Shown piece by piece: positions 59,708-64,000 of a DNA stretch of 64,000 nt (position 1 is its first letter; each line of letters starts with the position of its first letter). The notes beneath the pieces were generated by a model. It was given only the letters and a program-made list of their open reading frames with translations. It was not told the origin of the DNA and did no database searches. Source of the DNA: Comamonas sp. Y33R10-2 (GTDB lineage Bacteria > Pseudomonadota > Gammaproteobacteria > Burkholderiales > Burkholderiaceae_C); NCBI RefSeq assembly GCF_019355935.1, contig NZ_CP079925.1:248001-312000 (forward strand). Direction: 5' to 3'. Both the position numbers and the translations under genes were made by a program.

Positions 59708-60409
59708 ATGAATAAAGACCAACAGACCGATGAGGGTACGCCCGTTTCGGTCAAGATCCGCGAGCGCCTGCAGGCGGCGAACAAGCGTTTTCACGCCAAC
59801 GACAACATCGCCGAGTTTATTGAGCCCGGTGAGCTGGAGCGGATGCTGGATGAAGTCGAGGAGAAGATGCAGACCGTGCTCGACTCCATGGTCATCGACA
59901 CCACCAACGATCACAACACTCGCGCCACAGCCCGCCGCGTGGCCAAGATGTATTTGAACGAGGTGTTCCGCGGCCGCTATGTGACGCAGCCCGCGATTAC
60001 CGAGTTTCCCAACGCTGAGCACTTGAACGAGCTGATGATCGTCGGCCCCATCACCGTGCGAAGCGCTTGCAGCCATCATCTGTGCCCCGTGATTGGCAAG
60101 ATCTGGATTGGCGTGCTGCCCAACAAGAACACCAATGTGATTGGCCTGTCCAAGTACGCCCGTTTGGTGGACTGGATCATGGGTCGCCCGCAAATTCAGG
60201 AAGAAGCCATTATTCAGTTGGCCGACCTGATTGTGGATAAGACCCGTCCCGATGGTCTGGCTGTGGTGATGGAAGCCTCGCACTTTTGCATGTCCTGGCG
60301 CGGTGTGCGCGAGATGGACTCCAAGATGCTCAACTCCGTCATGCGTGGAGCCTTCCTCACCAACCCTGAACTGCGCCGTGAATTTTTAGCGCTGATGCAT
60401 CGCAAATAA
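59708..60409 (+). CDS. folE: GTP cyclohydrolase I
   Basis: FolE converts GTP to dihydroneopterin triphosphate, the first step of folate synthesis. From the ATG at 59708 the protein is 233 residues; a second ATG at 59687 is possible. Zinc and catalytic residues are seen in RSACSHHLCPVIGKIWIG and in the conserved EASHFCMSWRGV. It and nudB catalyse successive steps. Confidence 0.96.
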   Translation: MNKDQQTDEGTPVSVKIRERLQAANKRFHANDNIAEFIEPGELERMLDEVEEKMQTVLDSMVIDTTNDHNTRATARRVAKMYLNEVFRGRYVTQPAITEFPNAEHLNELMIVGPITVRSACSHHLCPVIGKIWIGVLPNKNTNVIGLSKYARLVDWIMGRPQIQEEAIIQLADLIVDKTRPDGLAVVMEASHFCMSWRGVREMDSKMLNSVMRGAFLTNPELRREFLALMHRK

Positions 60410-60432
60410 GCGTGCGTTAATTCATCGCATTG

Positions 60433-60460
60433 GAAAGGCTGCGCATTGCGTGGCCTTTTG
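60433..60460 (+). terminator. possible folE terminator
   Basis: AAAGGC (60434-60439) and GCCTTT (60453-60458) pair, with partial pairing inside the 13-base loop, followed by TGCATTTTTGG. The T-run is interrupted, so termination may be weak. Confidence 0.45.
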
Positions 60461-60501
60461 CATTTTTGGCGCTTCCCACGCTTTTGGCGTTTTGGTTTTT
60501 C

Positions 60502-61392
60502 ATGACTCTGCAAGCCTTCGCTTTAATTATCTTGGCCGGTGTAATTCACGCGGGCTGGAACATCGTTGCCAAGAAGGCGGGCGGCGATGCCCGCTTCTCT
60601 CTCTACACCGCTGTGTTTAATGCCCTTATCTGGGCGCCGCTAGGGTGGTGGCTGGGCAAGGACGTGGTTCCCGGCTGGGGCTGGGTAGAGTGGGCCTTCG
60701 TCACCGCGAGCGCCGTGCTGCATGTGGCTTACTTTGTGATTTTGCTGCGTGGTTACCGCGTGGCAGATTTGACGGTGGTCTACCCGCTGGCCCGGGGCAG
60801 TGGGCCGCTGATGTCATCACTGGTAGCCGTGCTGTTTCTGGGTGAAAGCATTTCCTCGTTGGGCGCTGCGGGCATTGCCGGGGTGGTGGTGGGGGTGTTT
60901 TTGATTGCAGGCGGCCCGCGCATGATTGCAGCCATTCGCGAAGGGCAAGATGCCGAGGCGCGCCAGCGCGTGTTAGCTGGCTTGTACTACGGCCTGCTGA
61001 CGGGAATGTTCATCGCCAGCTATACGGTGGTAGATAGCTACGCCGTGAAGGTGCTGCTGATGTCGCCGATTTTGGTGGACTATGTGGGTAATCTGATTCG
61101 ACTGGTAATTTTGGTGCCGTTGGCCTTCAAGGACTGGCCCGAAACCAAACGCCTGTGGCGTGTGCAGTGGCGCTATGCGGCTGTCGTGGCGTTCTTTAGC
61201 CCCATTGCTTATGTGCTGGTGCTGTATGCCGTGCAAAGCGCCCCCATTTCACACGTTGCGCCAGCGCGTGAAGTGTCTATGCTGTTTGCGGCGTTAATTG
61301 GTGGCAAGCTGCTGGGTGAGGGCGATCGTGGCCTTCGCATTGCCGGTGCCGTGATGATTGCGCTGGGTGTTACTGCTTTGGGTCTAGGTTAA
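60502..61392 (+). CDS. EamA/DMT family transporter
   Basis: A 296-residue inner-membrane protein with ten hydrophobic segments in two EamA halves. The start is MTLQAFALIILAGVIHAGWN, and YPLARGSGPLMSSLVAVLFLGE is the typical end of the first half. Such proteins export amino acids, metabolites or drugs; the substrate is not shown. A longer upstream frame is rejected because it has no resemblance. Confidence 0.87.
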   Translation: MTLQAFALIILAGVIHAGWNIVAKKAGGDARFSLYTAVFNALIWAPLGWWLGKDVVPGWGWVEWAFVTASAVLHVAYFVILLRGYRVADLTVVYPLARGSGPLMSSLVAVLFLGESISSLGAAGIAGVVVGVFLIAGGPRMIAAIREGQDAEARQRVLAGLYYGLLTGMFIASYTVVDSYAVKVLLMSPILVDYVGNLIRLVILVPLAFKDWPETKRLWRVQWRYAAVVAFFSPIAYVLVLYAVQSAPISHVAPAREVSMLFAALIGGKLLGEGDRGLRIAGAVMIALGVTALGLG

Positions 61393-61394
61393 AT

Positions 61395-61452
61395 GGCCCC
61401 CTGAGCCGCTTCGCGTCTTCCCTCAAAAGAGGAAGCATTTGCTGCGGCATCA
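61395..61452 (+). repeat. GC-rich intergenic repeat, family 1 (copy E)
   Basis: It begins CCCCCTGAGCCGCTTCGCG two bases after the EamA stop, in the same orientation as copies A and C. Together with copy F it brackets lysE. Confidence 0.6.
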
Positions 61453-61504
61453 CTTGCTATCTGTCTGCTGGGGTATCTGGTTAATTAAGAATAAAAGGAT
61501 CTGT

Positions 61505-62152
61505 ATGCCGACTTGGGACGTTCTGATTGCATTCTTTGGTGTATCTGTGTTGCTGGGCTTGAGCCCCGGCCCCGACAACCTTTTCGTCCTCGTTCAATCC
61601 GCACAGCGCGGCTGGCGCGTGGGCCTGTGTGTGGTTCTTGGCTTGTGCCTTGGCGTGGTGGGTCACACAGCAGCGGTGGCGCTGGGTCTGGCGGCCATCG
61701 TGGCGGCATCGCCCATGCTGTTTACCGCACTCAAGGTTTGCGGCGCAGCCTATTTGCTCTACATGGCGTGGGGTGCATGGCGCGCGCCGGTAGAAGTGAG
61801 CGAGACCGCTCAAGCCCATGCGCAGCGCGATGTATTGACGCTGCGATCGGCCATGGGCTGGGTGGGCCGTGGTGTGGTGATGAACCTGACCAATCCCAAG
61901 GTGTTGATCTTCTTTTTGGCCTTTTTGCCCCAGTTTGCCGACCCCGCGCGCGGCAGTGTGCCTGTGCAAATCATGGTGCTGGGTTGCGTTTTTATGATCT
62001 CGGCTTCGCTGGTGTTTGGCTCTATCGCTTGCTTTTCGGGGCTGTTTGGGCAATTGCTGCAGCGATCTGCCCGCGCCCAGCGCTGGCTGAACCGAATCGC
62101 CGCCACCGTGTTTGGTGCGCTAGCCCTGCGCCTAGTCATGGTGCAACGCTAA
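61505..62152 (+). CDS. LysE family amino-acid exporter
   Basis: A 215-residue inner-membrane protein of the LysE/RhtB family with six hydrophobic segments. The family signature is GLSPGPDNLFVLVQS near residue 19, with GVVMNLTNPKVLIFFLAFLP near the middle. AAGGA lies before the ATG at 61505. It probably exports an amino acid, but which is unknown. Confidence 0.9.
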   Translation: MPTWDVLIAFFGVSVLLGLSPGPDNLFVLVQSAQRGWRVGLCVVLGLCLGVVGHTAAVALGLAAIVAASPMLFTALKVCGAAYLLYMAWGAWRAPVEVSETAQAHAQRDVLTLRSAMGWVGRGVVMNLTNPKVLIFFLAFLPQFADPARGSVPVQIMVLGCVFMISASLVFGSIACFSGLFGQLLQRSARAQRWLNRIAATVFGALALRLVMVQR

Positions 62153-62182
62153 AAACTGGCGCGGCCCAATCAAGGGACACCG

Positions 62183-62264
62183 AGGAAGCGCCGCCGCGTA
62201 CCGAGGGTGTCGTCCCCCTCCCGCGAAGCGAGAGAGGGGGAAGCGGCAAAGCCGCTCAGGGGGA
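62183..62264 (-). repeat. GC-rich intergenic repeat, family 1 (copy F)
   Basis: On the - strand it reads CCCCCTGAGCGGCTTTGCCG, then CCCCCTCTCTCGCTTCGCG with GGGAGGGGG, then GTACGCGGCGG. It is the longest and most complete copy. It lies between the convergent lysE and binding-protein genes and may end both. Confidence 0.75.
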
Positions 62265-62272
62265 GCTTCAAG

Positions 62273-63760
62273 TCATCCCCAGGAAAGCGCTGAAAGATCG
62301 TTCACAAACACCGGCATGTCTTTCCACAGCCCCCGAAGGTTTTTGTTGGCCACACTCACCCATTGCGGGGTGTAGATAAAGCCATGCACTGCATCCTTGG
62401 CTAGCAGTCGCTGGGCATCGCCCAGAAGGCGGGCGCGGTCGGCAGGGCGGGGCGTGTGCTTGATCTTGTCAAACAGCGTATTGAACTCTTGCGACTGGTA
62501 GCCCCAGTAGTAGTCTGGCTTGGCAAAGTTACCCAGATCAAACGGCTCCACATGCGAAATGATGGAGAGGTCGTAGTTCTTGTTGGTGTAGGTGCCAGAC
62601 AGCCACTGCGCCCATTCCACGTTTTGCAGCTTGACCTTGATGCCAATTTTGGCCAATTGGGCCGCAATCAGCTCGCCGCCTTGGCGTGAGTAGGGTGTTG
62701 GCGGCAGCGTCATGGTCAGCGTCAGCGGGGTCTTGATGCCCGCTTCCGCCATCAGCGCCTTGGCCTTATCCAAGTCGAAAGGGTTGACGCCCGTGGTGTC
62801 TACAAAGCCAAAGGCCGTGGGCACGTAATAGCTGCCAATGGGCACGCCATAGCCATCGGCCGCACCGGCGATGACGGCTTTGCGGTCAATGGCCGCAGAA
62901 ATGGCACGGCGCACGCGAACATCGTTCAAGGGCTTGCGTGCGTTGTTGATCGCCAAAATGGTCTTGGCGCGTGAGTTGCTCACCACCACCTGAAAGCGCG
63001 GGTTGGCTTGGAACTGGGGGACGCTGCGCGGCGTAACGCGGGGGAATACATCTACATCACCCGCCAGCAAAGATGCGACCTGCGCAGCAGGGTCTGGAAT
63101 AAAGCGGAACACGGCGCGTTTGATACGAATACTTTGCGCGCTGCGGTAGCCCGGCCATGCGCTCAGTGTGACGGATGCACCCTTGCTCCATGCCGTCAGC
63201 TTGTATGGGCCAGTACCTACGGGCTTGGTGGCATTGCTGGCAGCGCTCTTGGGCTCAACGATGACGGATGTACCCTGACCCATGATGAATAAAAAGTCAG
63301 GGTCAATGTCTTTGTTGGTGATGACGACGGTGTGCGCATCCTCCACCTTGGTGCTGAGGTTGGCGAAGCTGCGTTTGTCTTTGTTGGTGCTTTTGTCAGC
63401 AGCGGCGCGGTCAAAAGAGAACTTTACGGCTTGGGCGTTGAAAGGCTCACCGTTTTGAAACTTCACATCTTTACGCAGGCGAAAGGTGTAGGTCTTCAGA
63501 TCAGAAGACACATCCCAGCTTTCAGCCAGCAGGGGTGAGACGCTGCCGTCGGAGTTGATCTTGGTGAGCGTCTCAAACACGTTGTAGAGCACGACTTCGG
63601 CAATCGATGAAGCGGCACCGGCTGTGGGGTCGAGTCCCGGCGGCTCCAGCGTCATGGCCAGCGTGAGGCTGTCTTTTTTGTTCTGGGCCAAAGCCGGCCA
63701 GGCGCTCAACAAAGGCAAGCTGGCAACTGAGCTGGCCAGCAAGATGCGGCGATTGAACAT
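62273..63760 (-). CDS. ABC transporter substrate-binding protein, peptide/nickel family 5
   Basis: A 495-residue periplasmic binding protein (SBP_bac_5). The signal peptide includes FNRRILLASSVASLPLLSAW (a twin-arginine-like NRR) and ends ALAQ. Domain signatures are MTLEPPGLDPTAGAA, AESWDVSSDLKTYTFRLRKD and VRRAISAAIDRKAVI. A gene for an ATP-binding subunit ends 188 bases upstream on the same strand, so this is part of a peptide-type importer operon. The ligand is not known. Confidence 0.92.
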   Translation of the reverse strand: MFNRRILLASSVASLPLLSAWPALAQNKKDSLTLAMTLEPPGLDPTAGAASSIAEVVLYNVFETLTKINSDGSVSPLLAESWDVSSDLKTYTFRLRKDVKFQNGEPFNAQAVKFSFDRAAADKSTNKDKRSFANLSTKVEDAHTVVITNKDIDPDFLFIMGQGTSVIVEPKSAASNATKPVGTGPYKLTAWSKGASVTLSAWPGYRSAQSIRIKRAVFRFIPDPAAQVASLLAGDVDVFPRVTPRSVPQFQANPRFQVVVSNSRAKTILAINNARKPLNDVRVRRAISAAIDRKAVIAGAADGYGVPIGSYYVPTAFGFVDTTGVNPFDLDKAKALMAEAGIKTPLTLTMTLPPTPYSRQGGELIAAQLAKIGIKVKLQNVEWAQWLSGTYTNKNYDLSIISHVEPFDLGNFAKPDYYWGYQSQEFNTLFDKIKHTPRPADRARLLGDAQRLLAKDAVHGFIYTPQWVSVANKNLRGLWKDMPVFVNDLSALSWG

Positions 63761-63948
63761 CTACAAAATCTCCGAATGGGGCAAGTCGCGAGGGGCCTGC
63801 AAAAACGCTACAAGTCATGGTGTGATGAAGCACAGTGCAGACTTGTTTCAAGTACGTTTTTACACTATGCAAGCAGTTCGCTAAGCCATCGAACTGTAGA
63901 TAACTGTAGATAACTGTTGCAAGTACGGGCAACAATTGCTTTGCTGCG
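63761..63948 (-). promoter_or_regulatory. spacer upstream of the binding-protein gene
   Basis: This 188-base spacer contains a short tandem repeat of AACTGTAGAT (about 63892-63915). I see no gene, no strong promoter and no clear terminator. Confidence 0.3.
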
Positions 63949-64000
63949 TTAAATCACGCGTGGCGCAGCCTTGACCAGTGCTTGCGTGTACGGGTGCTCG
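63949..64000 (-). CDS. peptide ABC transporter ATP-binding protein, C-terminal end only
   Basis: The last 16 codons of a gene that continues beyond the window read EHPYTQALVKAAPRVI and stop. HPYTQAL is the usual C-terminal segment of DppD/OppD-type ATPases. With the adjacent binding protein this supports an importer operon. The rest is outside the window. Confidence 0.7.
   Translation of the reverse strand, partial: EHPYTQALVKAAPRVI

Overview
The window is a run of chromosomal housekeeping genes from a betaproteobacterium of the order Burkholderiales, most likely family Comamonadaceae and plausibly Comamonas. The grounds are the protein sequences, the gene order (secA-argJ-DUF815 ATPase-mutT-yacG-zapD-coaE-pilD-pilC-pilB-ispB-rplU-rpmA-obgE-proB-rppH-proS), the short HisG that needs HisZ, and two kinds of dispersed intergenic repeat. 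No rRNA, tRNA, prophage, insertion sequence or CRISPR array was found. The assignment is from reading alone; no database was searched.

Layout. 1-2870: end of murA, then hisG and hisD on the + strand. 2945-9280: the rest of the histidine pathway (hisC, hisB, hisH, hisA, a hexose-6-phosphate mutarotase-like gene, hisF, hisI, hisE and a DUF4870 membrane protein) on the - strand, so the two halves of the pathway converge on a shared terminator. 9340-10052: a VapBC-type toxin-antitoxin pair directly upstream of hisC, with twin operator palindromes and a toxin whose last acidic motif looks lost. 10157-16740: dciA, secA, argJ, an AAA+ ATPase and mutT. 16856-23701: yacG, zapD, coaE, the type IV pilus genes pilD, pilC and pilB, and ispB. 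23883-30241: rplU, rpmA, obgE, proB, rppH, proS and a lytic transglycosylase. 30353-36234: a CBS-domain membrane protein, an RNase H-like protein, grxD, prmC, prfA and hemA, all on the - strand. 36307-38553: a small membrane protein and a secreted protein of twelve Sel1 repeats. 38822-43922: a complete ugpB-A-E-C-Q glycerol-3-phosphate uptake operon with a PHO-box-like array upstream. 44454-60409: a 1305-residue FAD/Fe-S oxidoreductase, HIT and DUF971 proteins, ubiE, a Tim44-like protein, ubiJ, ubiB, a sodium:solute symporter, an FmdB-type zinc ribbon, DUF502, aspS, nudB, an EEP-family phosphatase and folE. 60502-64000: an EamA exporter, a LysE exporter and the edge of a peptide ABC transporter operon.

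The genes form several working groups: histidine synthesis, pilus assembly, tetrapyrrole synthesis beside translation termination (hemA-prfA-prmC), phosphate-linked glycerophosphodiester uptake and hydrolysis (ugp), and ubiquinone synthesis (ubiE, ubiJ, ubiB). Three Nudix hydrolases (MutT, RppH, NudB) are scattered through the window.

Most genes are ordinary. The points that deserve a second look are the split and inverted histidine cluster with a toxin-antitoxin module at its head, the altered VapC active site, two dispersed intergenic repeat families, a structured terminator or small RNA between mutT and yacG, a hairpin and short reading frame ahead of secA, a hexanucleotide repeat inside the start of prmC, and hairpins between ugp genes. 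I did not find a convincing entirely new multi-gene system.
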